The position numbers were made by a program, and so were the translations under genes. Below the pieces are notes generated by a model. The model was not told the DNA's origin, searched no databases, and was given only the letters and a program-made list of their open reading frames with translations. Shown piece by piece: positions 56,796-64,000 of a DNA stretch of 64,000 bases. The stretch is from contig CAZIUG010000008.1 of NCBI GenBank assembly GCA_964542645.1, positions 1-64,000 on the forward strand, written 5' to 3'. The DNA comes from Moanibacter sp964542645. GTDB taxonomy: Bacteria > Verrucomicrobiota > Verrucomicrobiia > Opitutales > UBA2987. Within the stretch, counting starts at the first letter, position 1. Each line of letters opens with the position of its first letter.

Positions 56796-57806
56796 ATGAG
56801 CTATTTAACAGACGGCCAGGTTAAACACTTTAACGAAAACGGCTATGTCGTAGTAGAGAACTGTATCGATGGGGAATCGCTCGATGCCATGATCGATGAG
56901 TATAGCGGAGTCCTGGATACTGTCATTAATAAACTCTATGAACAAGGGACCCTAAAGGATCGTTTCGAGGATCTGGACTTCGGAGATCGATTCATAGAGC
57001 TTGTGAAAGCTACAGGCAGTGCCCATTCACAACACTTTGATTTTTCTCTGCCCTTTCAAAACGTGGAACCCAATACTCCATTTTGGTTCGGCCCGGCTTT
57101 GCTGAACCTACTTACCCACAATGGCCTATTAGATTCAGTTGAGTCTCTCATCGGCCCTGAGATCTATTCTAATCCCGTGCAGCACGTGAGAATCAAGCCT
57201 CCCGAATCTATTATGCCTAAAGATGAATTGGGCAACCCTAGCCAAAGGGGTGCAACTCAATGGCATCAGGACAGTGGAGTCGTGGTCTCCGAAGCTAGTG
57301 AAACAGAAATGCTTACTGTATGGTTTTCACTTCAAGATACTGACCTAGAGCAAGGACCCCTCAAGGTTGTTCCTGGTAGCCATAAAAGGAAACTACTTAC
57401 ACACTGTCCAAATTACACTGGAAACGGTCCTGAATCTTCGGGAAAAACTCAAATTCCAGAGAAGCTCTTTGAAGCTGATAAGATGAAGCCACTAACCGTT
57501 AAACGTGGAGATGCCATATTAATGAACCGCTACACCGTTCATGGATCACTCTCCAACGTTAGCAACCGTATCCGCTGGAGCTTGGACCTTCGCTACAACC
57601 CCATTGGGCAGACCACCGGTCGTGAAGCTTTTCCCGGATTCATCGCGCGGAGCCGGCAGCACCCAGAGCGTGAGTTTCGTGATGCAACTAAGTGGAAGGA
57701 AAACTGGCTTGATACCCGTGAACGAATGTCCAAAATCAACCAAGGTGGACAAAAGGACATCAAGTTCGGACGATGGCAAGAAGAGGGACACCTTGATTGC
57801 GCCTAG
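56796..57806 (+). CDS. PhyH-family dioxygenase
   Basis: This 336-residue protein has H157-x-D159 (QWHQDSGVV), LKVVPGSHKRK, a distal His in YTVHGSLSN (H249) and Arg in RIRWSLDLRY (R260). A stretch of about 60 residues (35-95) before the core is longer than in the other PhyH genes of the window. Fe(II)/2-oxoglutarate hydroxylation is expected. It follows the degenerate P-loop gene closely and converges with the DUF5069 gene across a candidate hairpin. Confidence 0.86.
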   Translation: MSYLTDGQVKHFNENGYVVVENCIDGESLDAMIDEYSGVLDTVINKLYEQGTLKDRFEDLDFGDRFIELVKATGSAHSQHFDFSLPFQNVEPNTPFWFGPALLNLLTHNGLLDSVESLIGPEIYSNPVQHVRIKPPESIMPKDELGNPSQRGATQWHQDSGVVVSEASETEMLTVWFSLQDTDLEQGPLKVVPGSHKRKLLTHCPNYTGNGPESSGKTQIPEKLFEADKMKPLTVKRGDAILMNRYTVHGSLSNVSNRIRWSLDLRYNPIGQTTGREAFPGFIARSRQHPEREFRDATKWKENWLDTRERMSKINQGGQKDIKFGRWQEEGHLDCA

Positions 57807-57935
57807 CCAGACTTGAGGTTTCGAAAAAGAATTACATTTGTGATATTCGACCGAATCCGTTGACGGCTATCTTCTTGGCCCTCTACCGAACAGTTGAATA
57901 TTGTATCCTCCAGAGGAATCCTCATTCTATTATAA

Positions 57936-57952
57936 GCCATTATTTTAATGGC
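57936..57952. terminator. Candidate hairpin between convergent genes
   Basis: A perfect 7-bp palindrome (GCCATTA / TAATGGC) with a 3-nt loop lies 130 bp after the PhyH stop and 45 bp after the DUF5069 gene stop, read on the minus strand. On the minus strand it is followed by TTATAATAG. It is T-poor, so it may work only weakly as a bidirectional terminator. Confidence 0.35.
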
Positions 57953-57996
57953 CAATCTTCGCTGATTCGAGGGATTACGCGGATTATCAATCAGAT

Positions 57997-59298
57997 CTAT
58001 ATTCCCACCTTCAAGCGGGCAAAAGAGATCTGATCGTCTAGGATAGTCAACGCAGCCCAACTTTTAAGCTCTCTTCGTTTCGGATCGAGGTCTCTAATAG
58101 CTTCGCGAAAGAAGGTAAGTTGCTGGTCATTATCCGGGCCCATTGTAAGAAGTTTATTGTTGAATCCCGTCTTTTCTTCCACGCTCTTCCGAACCAAACA
58201 GTTGCTCAGACTATTCAAAAGAGCATCTTCGCTGTCGCTCGTCTCCACGGCCTGAGAGAATTCGCTCGAATCTAGACCTAGAAACTCCAAGATACTTTTA
58301 TCGAAACCTGAGTCCTCGCCAACCCAATAGTCGCCAAGACTACATCCGTGAAGGGCTCGATATTTGTCGACCATTCGGGCTAAGCCAGCAACTCCTCCTA
58401 GCGTCTCATCATAGACACTTCTAGGTGGGTGCCTAGAGAGATCTGTGAGACCAAAACACCTTTCATCATCTAAGTCCATTAAGTCAAAAAAAGTCTCGAT
58501 GTCGGCTCGATCGGGATGGAGTTCTGTCCGCCGTATCTTGAGTTGGGCAAATGCCGTTCCATACCGCCCGAAATTTACCTCATGGGCGTTGAATGTACTG
58601 ATTTCTTGAGGATTCTTATTACAGTTTCCTCCCAACCATTCACTCAACTCGCAGTCATTGGGATGGGTATAAGCAGCCTCACGAAAATGATCTGCATCGA
58701 TCCCAGTGAAATCTAAAATCCTCTTATCAAGACCCGAGTTTTCACCAAACTGGTATTCACCTAGCTTACCTCCCATAGAAGCCCGCGCCTTGTCCGCCAT
58801 CCGTGCTACACCCACAACAGCAAACACGTCTCTAACATATGGACTGCGAGGAGGGACTTGGGTCAGATCCCTGTCTCTGAAACAACCCCAATCATCCAGT
58901 TCAATGGAGGCAAATACCGTCTTAATATCGTTGCGACCAGGAGCAAACCTTGCCAGCCGTTCCTTCAGCAGTCGCACGTGCAGCTCATCCTGAGGCTCTC
59001 TCGTAATTGCTTCTTGATTAAATTGTAAAATTGCTTCCTTTTTTCCGGCTATCTTGCTTATTACCCACTGGGATAGCTCATCATCGGTCTTATCTCCTGC
59101 AGCAATTGCGAATTCCTTTGAATCTATACCGATTAAGCCGAGAACTTCGCGATCTAATCCTGATTCGTCTCCATATTTAAAGTCACCAAGCTTCTCATTA
59201 TTATTTGCTCGAGCCTTATCTGTCATACGAGCTAGTCCTGCGATACCAGCAACGATGGTGTTTGAGGGTCGCCGAGGCGGTTGTTTAGTTAGATCCAT
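57997..59298 (-). CDS. Three tandem DUF5069 domains in one protein
   Basis: This 433-residue protein is built of three repeats of about 142 residues (2-143, 144-285, 286-433). Each opens with a DL[TS]-x-x-PPR-[RS] motif (DLTKQPPRR, DLTQVPPRS, DLSRHPPRS), then GLARM-x-DK-[AY]R (V/A-GLARM in repeats one and three, VGVARMADKAR in two), a LG[DE][YF] strand, SG[LF]D and an LxFxGID-type helix. DUF5069 is usually a single-domain protein of unknown function, so a fused trimer is unusual. The repeats have diverged in sequence but not in order, so the triplication is old. No signal peptide is present. AAGGATA precedes the ATG at 59298. Confidence 0.85.
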   Translation of the reverse strand: MDLTKQPPRRPSNTIVAGIAGLARMTDKARANNNEKLGDFKYGDESGLDREVLGLIGIDSKEFAIAAGDKTDDELSQWVISKIAGKKEAILQFNQEAITREPQDELHVRLLKERLARFAPGRNDIKTVFASIELDDWGCFRDRDLTQVPPRSPYVRDVFAVVGVARMADKARASMGGKLGEYQFGENSGLDKRILDFTGIDADHFREAAYTHPNDCELSEWLGGNCNKNPQEISTFNAHEVNFGRYGTAFAQLKIRRTELHPDRADIETFFDLMDLDDERCFGLTDLSRHPPRSVYDETLGGVAGLARMVDKYRALHGCSLGDYWVGEDSGFDKSILEFLGLDSSEFSQAVETSDSEDALLNSLSNCLVRKSVEEKTGFNNKLLTMGPDNDQQLTFFREAIRDLDPKRRELKSWAALTILDDQISFARLKVGI

Positions 59299-59411
59299 TG
59301 GGATATCCTTTAATATATGCTTCAGCTTACAAAGACTAGTTTCTTAGATTTTAATATTGGCTGAGAAGGAATCCCACCAGCTCTAACCTCTCCAGAAAAT
59401 ACCAATACTCA

Positions 59412-60215
59412 TCAATACCCTATACTCCTCATGTATCCGTACATAGACTCACTTTCTTGAGCCATGGAAATAGGATCATCTCTACCTGGATTAGGGATTC
59501 CAGGCACGCCCGTGACCCAACGATCATAATTGATTTCCTGAAGGACAGAAAGAATAGCTGGAAAGTCACAAGCATTGCCCTCTCCAACGGGGCACCAGGC
59601 ACGTTTGTCTTTTCCGTCGTCGGAATGCATTGGGCCCTTCCAATCCTGGAGATGGACGTAGTTCAATTGATCCTTAAACTCCCGGATTGAATCGACAGGA
59701 TCAAAGTCCCAATAAGCCGCATGCGAAACGTCGATACACAACTTGGCCTTGTTCGAATAGCTCATGTAGGTTCGCCATTCCTCCAACGAGTCAACAATGT
59801 GGCCGGAATGAATGTGATAGCTTAATTCCAACTTGTATTGCTCGGCATACTCAGCCCAATCCTCAGCTCCTTCAGCTGCGGCTTTTAAGTCATCTCTCGT
59901 CACTATTCGTTCCGGTCTTGGGCCCGTCATAAACATGAAACAGTCGACTTCAATCTCAGCTGCAAAATCAATCCGGCGTCTATTGACTTCAATATTCTCC
60001 TGGCCCCGATCGGTCGGTGGACCATCGGCTACAAGAATCTTGAGAGGCATCCCAGTATTATTGCAGATTCGTCGGATCCTACCCGGTGTCCCCAACCAAT
60101 TCAGAGGTAACCGACACTCCCATCCATCCCAACCAGCTTTCTTGAGCGCCTCCAACGCTGGCTCTAATTCCGGATTTATCCATCGCAATGCACAATAGCC
60201 CAATCGATATGCCAT
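59412..60215 (-). CDS. Sugar phosphate isomerase/epimerase (xylose isomerase-like TIM barrel)
   Basis: This 267-residue protein has the AP-endonuclease-2/xylose-isomerase fold. Metal-binding stretches are LELSYHIHSGHIVDS (HIHSGH), LCIDVSHAAYW and YVHLQDWKG, and VGEGNACDFPAIL fits the closing strand. Relatives include IolE-type inosose dehydratase and hydroxypyruvate isomerase. The gene is 14 bp downstream of the Ldh-type dehydrogenase, so one operon is likely, with the isomerase acting on the product or substrate of the dehydrogenase. The exact reaction is unknown. Confidence 0.85.
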   Translation of the reverse strand: MAYRLGYCALRWINPELEPALEALKKAGWDGWECRLPLNWLGTPGRIRRICNNTGMPLKILVADGPPTDRGQENIEVNRRRIDFAAEIEVDCFMFMTGPRPERIVTRDDLKAAAEGAEDWAEYAEQYKLELSYHIHSGHIVDSLEEWRTYMSYSNKAKLCIDVSHAAYWDFDPVDSIREFKDQLNYVHLQDWKGPMHSDDGKDKRAWCPVGEGNACDFPAILSVLQEINYDRWVTGVPGIPNPGRDDPISMAQESESMYGYMRSIGY

Positions 60216-60229
60216 AAGTCGTATTTGGT

Positions 60230-61285
60230 TTATGTTACGTTCGCTACCTCTGCGGGGAGTTTAACTCCAAGCACATCCGCCGTTTCTATAATATCACTCC
60301 AGACCTTTTCCGGCAAATCAATCCCTTCTTTTATCCGGCGCTCTTTCGTTTCTTCCTCAATCTCACCGGGAGCATAGATCTTTTTGAATCCCGGGAGAGG
60401 GCGGGCTGAGCAGACCCAATCTCTAAGCCCTTCCACCTCGTCCTTATACGTATTGAGATCAGTGAAGGCCTCTATGTCTATGGCTAGAACCATGACCCCT
60501 CCGCCTCCACCGTCTCCTTTCGTGCAGCCAGCGTGACTTAACGGTCCCACTAGCATTTCAACCATCATAGCCAATCCGAAACCCTTGTGACCAAATTGAA
60601 GCCCTCCAAGAGGAAGCACCCCATTGGCTTCTGCGTCCCGATATTTGTGAGAATCCGTGACATGATTTCCTGATTGGTCAACCACCCATCCGTCCGGAAG
60701 CGGCTCATCCCTAACAATTTTCTGCTCTATTTTCCCACCCGCAACTACAGTCATGGTCATATCAAGCATAAAGGGGGCCCCGTTCCTTCTAGGAGCAGCA
60801 AAAGAAATAGGTTCTGGTCTCAACCGACGGTCAGCGCTACCGAACGGTACCATAAATAATCCACCTCCATTGAGCCAAACCATCCCAAGCATTCCCTTCT
60901 CCGCAATTCGCGGAGGATAGTCACCTAAACGCCCAATATGTGATATGTTTCGGAGACCGATAAATCCGAAAGTGGCCTTACGTGCCTTTTCAACCGCTAA
61001 ATCAACAGCCTTCGTACATGCGACAATTCCATTCGCACCGTGTCCATCGATAATCTGCAAGGTCGCATTTTCTCGTAACACCTCGCGATCTTCCCACAGC
61101 CGGTAATTCTCTTTCATAGCTCGAGCGTAACCCGGCAAAAACCATGTTCCATGGGAATCATGTCCTGCTAGATGGTTGTTAACTACGTGATCTGCAACTA
61201 TGAGAGCGTCTTCATTTGGGACTCCAGTAGCACAGCAGATAGCACGACTGATTTTACGTAATAAGTCTTCCTGAACTAGAGGCAT
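60230..61285 (-). CDS. Malate/L-lactate/ureidoglycolate dehydrogenase (Ldh family)
   Basis: This 351-residue NAD(P)-dependent enzyme of the Ldh_2 (YlbC/YiaK/ComC) family has the GHDSHG motif (41-46) with catalytic H45, the LRNISHIGRLGDY block with H116, and FGHKGFGLAMMVEMLVG (250-266). It oxidises a 2-hydroxyacid such as malate, lactate, ureidoglycolate or 2,3-diketogulonate. It is 14 bp upstream of the sugar isomerase-like gene, in one operon. AGAAAGGA precedes the ATG at 61285. A related but distinct copy lies at 61726-62862. Confidence 0.88.
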   Translation of the reverse strand: MPLVQEDLLRKISRAICCATGVPNEDALIVADHVVNNHLAGHDSHGTWFLPGYARAMKENYRLWEDREVLRENATLQIIDGHGANGIVACTKAVDLAVEKARKATFGFIGLRNISHIGRLGDYPPRIAEKGMLGMVWLNGGGLFMVPFGSADRRLRPEPISFAAPRRNGAPFMLDMTMTVVAGGKIEQKIVRDEPLPDGWVVDQSGNHVTDSHKYRDAEANGVLPLGGLQFGHKGFGLAMMVEMLVGPLSHAGCTKGDGGGGGVMVLAIDIEAFTDLNTYKDEVEGLRDWVCSARPLPGFKKIYAPGEIEEETKERRIKEGIDLPEKVWSDIIETADVLGVKLPAEVANVT

Positions 61286-61725
61286 AGCAAATTCCTTTCT
61301 ACAGTATCATTAAGAACTAAGCGACACGCCTCGGAATCACATTGAGGCTCCCCGCCTACAAGAGGTATTTTGAGAAGGCCAGCAATAGCCGACGGTGAGA
61401 CACGAGAGTCGCATTCACCGACCGATACTCGTAACTCGTTTAATCTTCCACAAGGAAATTCCACTTAAGAATCTTAAATTTTGATGTACACCTGCTCATT
61501 CGGATTTCAGTTAGAAACGATATTAGGCAGGAAGAAATATTAAGGCAGGAGTACACCTTGACCGAATGTCGCATCAATTCCAAATCGAATATCCGAGAAT
61601 CATACCTAATAATCAACCAGACAATTAGCCCTCGATCATTTGATTTTTTTGTTCTTATGTTTCTCCAGCAGTCTAGATTCCGGGCAGCGGAATAAATTTC
61701 ATTCCCTCAGTCCTACATCTCTCCT
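61286..61725. other. intergenic region, 440 bp
   Basis: This gap between two same-strand Ldh-type genes holds a 62-codon minus-strand frame (61276-61464) that overlaps the start of the next gene. It matches no family I know and I do not call it. No RNA gene, repeat or clear hairpin was seen. Confidence 0.4.
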
Positions 61726-62862
61726 CTACCGTACCAAAGGTTCTAGCTTCATTTCCTCTGTTGCCGAATCAAACCATGAAATGACCTCTGCATGTAGAGG
61801 TATCCCGATTTTCTTTCGTTTCTCCGCTTCCTCATATTCGATAAGACCAGGATAATAGACTCGGTCGTAACCCTCGGCAGGAGGGGTCTCACGCAGATAG
61901 CGAAGAAACCGATCCATATCGCTTTTGAATCGAGAAACATCGGTAAAAGCATCAATTGAATAAGCAGCAACACAATGGCTCATATGCCCCATACCATAGG
62001 GACCGAAAGCACCATTTGAAAGTAAACCCGCGAGGATCTGAGATACCGCCGCTAAACCGTATCCCTTGTGGGACCCGAGTTCGGGTGTAGCACCGAGAGG
62101 CAACAAATTGAATTCATCGGGAAGCGGTCCCTCCTCCATAACCGGGATTCCGTTAGTATCCGTGATAAATCCAATCGGCACGTCCTTTTGCATCCGCTTT
62201 AAAAGACCTAATTTATTAAATGCCGAACGGGTAGCAGATATATCCACTATAAGCGGAGGCTCTTTTTCGGCGGGAACGGCCCAAGCGTGAGGGTTAGGCG
62301 ACAATCGAGGTTCTGCTCCGTAGGTTGGAACCATGGTATCCCCACCGGAAGTGATAGCGTAGCCAATCATATCATGAGGAAGCGCCAACATAGCATGGTA
62401 GGCCACCATCCCGTTGTGTCTTCCATTACCCATGGTAACCATACACATCCCCGTCTTCTCAGCCTTCTCAATTGCAATTTCCATAGCCTTCGGGCACAAA
62501 ACCAGCCCAAGTCCCGCATCGCAGTCAATGTTCACCGCGGATGCTCTTTCCCGAATGATCCGCCAATTGGGCTTTGTATTAAGGAAGCCTTTCCTCACTA
62601 ATTCAACATACTGCCGCATCATATTCGAAACCCCGTGTGTATCAACCCCCATGGTATCGGCCAAAACTAAAACATCGCTCGCTATTCGAGCGTCATCTTC
62701 TGGGAATCCGAGCTCTTCAAAAATCTGGCTCACTGTACGACGAAGATCATCTGGCATCACTCTTATTGCATCCGCATCGTCCACACGGAAATAATCGACC
62801 ATACTTTGGCCTTTATGCACTTGTTGTTGCAGCTTCTTAGACATCTTCATATCTCTGAGCAT
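61726..62862 (-). CDS. Malate/L-lactate dehydrogenase (Ldh family), second copy
   Basis: This 378-residue protein has VDTHGVSNMM (the family's DSHG position with Thr for Ser), the GNGRHNGMVAYHAM block in place of NSNHFG, and SHKGYGLAAVSQILAGLL (a typical family signature). It differs clearly from the copy at 60230 and probably serves a different 2-hydroxyacid. The start is uncertain: ATG at 62862, or Met5 or Met7, all without a strong ribosome site. It is divergent from the SDR gene with 69 bp between them, so their promoters overlap. Confidence 0.85.
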   Translation of the reverse strand: MLRDMKMSKKLQQQVHKGQSMVDYFRVDDADAIRVMPDDLRRTVSQIFEELGFPEDDARIASDVLVLADTMGVDTHGVSNMMRQYVELVRKGFLNTKPNWRIIRERASAVNIDCDAGLGLVLCPKAMEIAIEKAEKTGMCMVTMGNGRHNGMVAYHAMLALPHDMIGYAITSGGDTMVPTYGAEPRLSPNPHAWAVPAEKEPPLIVDISATRSAFNKLGLLKRMQKDVPIGFITDTNGIPVMEEGPLPDEFNLLPLGATPELGSHKGYGLAAVSQILAGLLSNGAFGPYGMGHMSHCVAAYSIDAFTDVSRFKSDMDRFLRYLRETPPAEGYDRVYYPGLIEYEEAEKRKKIGIPLHAEVISWFDSATEEMKLEPLVR

Positions 62863-62931
62863 GTAAAGTGACTAAGCGCAACACCATATTGGAAAAACAC
62901 ACGAAAATCGATATACTCAAGGTAGCTTAAA

Positions 62932-63681
62932 ATGGACATAAACAACCGGTTGAAAAAATGGGAAGGCAAAGTCGCCCTAGTGACTGGGGCCACTTCCGGC
63001 ATCGGCCAGTCAACCGCACGCGCCCTAGCAAAATTAGGGATGAAACTGGCAATCAGCGGCAGAAGACTTGACCGTCTCAGGAAGTTGAAAACTGATTTTG
63101 AGGAATTGGGAATTGAGTGCATCATCCTTGTTGGTGATCAGACAGAAATGGATACAAGTCGCGACTTTTTTGATCAAATTCGCCAAAAATGGGGAGGCAT
63201 CGACGTCCTGATTAATAATGCCGGTACTGGCGGAGGCCAAGGTATGGTCGACGTTGATTTGAAAACCATCAATCAGTGTATTGATCTCAACATCAGAGCG
63301 GCAGTAGCATGCATGCAAGAAGCAGTTAGTGATATGCGTGTGAAGCGAGAAGGCGCAATTGTTAACATTTCGTCCCTGGGCGGGCATAGGATGATCCCAA
63401 GACCAAATAGTTCTGTGGTCTACAGCGCCAGTAAGCATGCTCTCCGAATTATCACAGACGGGTTGCGTTCCGAGATGGCTGAAAAAAAAATTCCGCTTAA
63501 AATCGCTTTAATCTCTCCCGGGATGGTCGATACTGAATGGCACAATCGTCCCCGGGCAGAATACGAATTCGAGCCACTCGAACCCGAGGATGTTACCGAT
63601 GCCGTGCTCTACATACTTTCTACTCCACCTAACGTACAGGTGTGTGACATCCTCATCCGTTCCGTTGAACAAATCGTCTAG
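62932..63681 (+). CDS. Short-chain dehydrogenase/reductase (SDR)
   Basis: This 249-residue classical SDR has the TGATSGIG cofactor motif (18-25), NNAG (95-98), the catalytic Ser in VNISSLGG (S147-S148), and YSASK with Y164 and K168. ISPGMVDTEW follows as usual. The fold suits NAD(P)-linked oxidation of secondary alcohols. It is 69 bp from the divergent Ldh-type gene, so shared regulation is likely. No domain oddities are seen. Confidence 0.92.
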   Translation: MDINNRLKKWEGKVALVTGATSGIGQSTARALAKLGMKLAISGRRLDRLRKLKTDFEELGIECIILVGDQTEMDTSRDFFDQIRQKWGGIDVLINNAGTGGGQGMVDVDLKTINQCIDLNIRAAVACMQEAVSDMRVKREGAIVNISSLGGHRMIPRPNSSVVYSASKHALRIITDGLRSEMAEKKIPLKIALISPGMVDTEWHNRPRAEYEFEPLEPEDVTDAVLYILSTPPNVQVCDILIRSVEQIV

Positions 63682-63767
63682 AAAATAGATTCTGATGGGC
63701 TTTATGGCTCACTAGACATTCTAGGTTCTTGGAATTCGCGATTACCTTATAATGCTAATTATCCATC

Positions 63768-64000
63768 ATGAAAATAACTGGCTTGAAATTCGCTTTAATT
63801 GGACGGAATCCGATCGTAAGGGTTACTACCGATGAAGGAGCGGATATGGAGAAGTAGAATGGCCAAAGTTAGATCTTATAGATTTATAATCATATTTATC
63901 GGACCTAATCAGAAATAAAGGAATCCCATTCTTATGACCTAATTACCCGGAAGACAGCTGCTCGAGAGGGGAAATTTGAGGAAAATCAGGTCACCAAACA
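63768..64000 (+). pseudogene. Broken N-terminus of an enolase-superfamily gene
   Basis: The ATG at 63768 opens MKITGLKFALIGRNPIVRV followed by TTDEGA, exactly the start of mandelate-racemase-type genes in this window. The frame then ends at a TAG (63855). One base out of phase, from 63841 the reading becomes GYGEVEWPKLDLIDL, which supplies the expected GYGE turn, so a single base is missing near 63841. That frame stops at a TAA soon after. No barrel sequence can be read in the remaining bases, so the gene is also truncated, decayed or continued beyond the edge. A sequencing error cannot be excluded for the first frameshift. Confidence 0.55.

Noticed and set aside
61276..61464. 62-codon minus-strand frame between the two Ldh-type genes
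   Set aside because: It overlaps the start and ribosome site of the downstream gene and has no recognisable motif. It could be a chance frame.
1..64000. tRNA, rRNA, CRISPR, transposon or phage signatures
   Set aside because: None was visible by eye: no clover-leaf T-arm pattern, no spaced direct repeats, and no transposase or integrase motif in any reading frame looked at.

Overview
The window reads as a bacterial chromosome segment of moderately low G+C, with Shine-Dalgarno sites of the AAGGA/GGAGG type and no introns. I count 51 protein-coding loci: 48 apparently intact, one running off the left edge (a peptidase), and two broken. About 85 % of the sequence is coding. Most genes stand alone or in runs of two or three, separated by 150-300 bp. 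I saw no rRNA, tRNA, transposase, integrase, phage gene or CRISPR array. The taxon is uncertain. DUF5069 and DUF5703 proteins, and the mix of enolase-superfamily dehydratases, Gfo/Idh/MocA oxidoreductases and PhyH dioxygenases, point to a marine or host-associated PVC-type bacterium (Verrucomicrobiota-like) or a Poribacteria/SAR202-like lineage. This is a guess from gene content.

The content is strikingly uniform: a catabolic island for sugars, sugar acids and small carboxylates. Three families dominate: eight intact mandelate racemase/enolase-superfamily enzymes plus the broken start of a ninth, seven Gfo/Idh/MocA oxidoreductases, and seven phytanoyl-CoA-dioxygenase-like proteins (one a pseudogene). 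Around them lie carbohydrate-active enzymes (GH32-like, DUF5703, six-hairpin, beta-propeller and TIM-barrel proteins), a UxuA-like mannonate dehydratase, an HpcH/HpaI aldolase, a D-2-hydroxyacid dehydrogenase, two malate/lactate-type dehydrogenases, an aldo/keto reductase, an SDR, a ThuA-like protein, two xylose-isomerase-fold enzymes counting UxuA, and two MFS transporters.

Layout. 0-10 kb: M20 peptidase, PLP desulfhydrase-like enzyme, enolase paralog A, a minus-strand operon (six-hairpin protein, Gfo/Idh, phyH pseudogene), hydroxyacid dehydrogenase, aldolase. 10-22 kb: luciferase-like monooxygenase, then a sugar-acid block (galactonate-type dehydratases, two Gfo/Idh, FAD oxidoreductase, rhamnonate-type dehydratase), PhyH, GDPD and a TylF-type methyltransferase. 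22-32 kb: DUF5703 glycosidase, Gfo/Idh, TIM-barrel protein, AKR, Gfo/Idh, PhyH. 32-46 kb: MFS, PhyH, amidase, hypothetical, UxuA-like with a propeller glycosidase, enolase, Gfo/Idh, GH32, MFS, PhyH. 46-58 kb: Gfo/Idh, propeller, enolases, PhyH, exported MsrB/MsrA, ThuA, enolase paralog B, degenerate P-loop protein, PhyH. 58-64 kb: a three-fold DUF5069 protein, sugar isomerase-like enzyme, two Ldh-type dehydrogenases, SDR, broken enolase gene.

Proposed logic (inference): extracellular or imported glycans are trimmed by the glycosidases. Sugars and polyols are oxidised by Gfo/Idh, AKR, SDR and Ldh enzymes. The resulting acids are dehydrated by the enolase-superfamily and UxuA enzymes and cleaved by the aldolase. 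The PhyH proteins probably hydroxylate small substrates that cannot be named from sequence. No transcription factor, sugar kinase, ABC/TRAP transporter or TonB/Sus protein was recognised, so regulation and most uptake must be encoded elsewhere.
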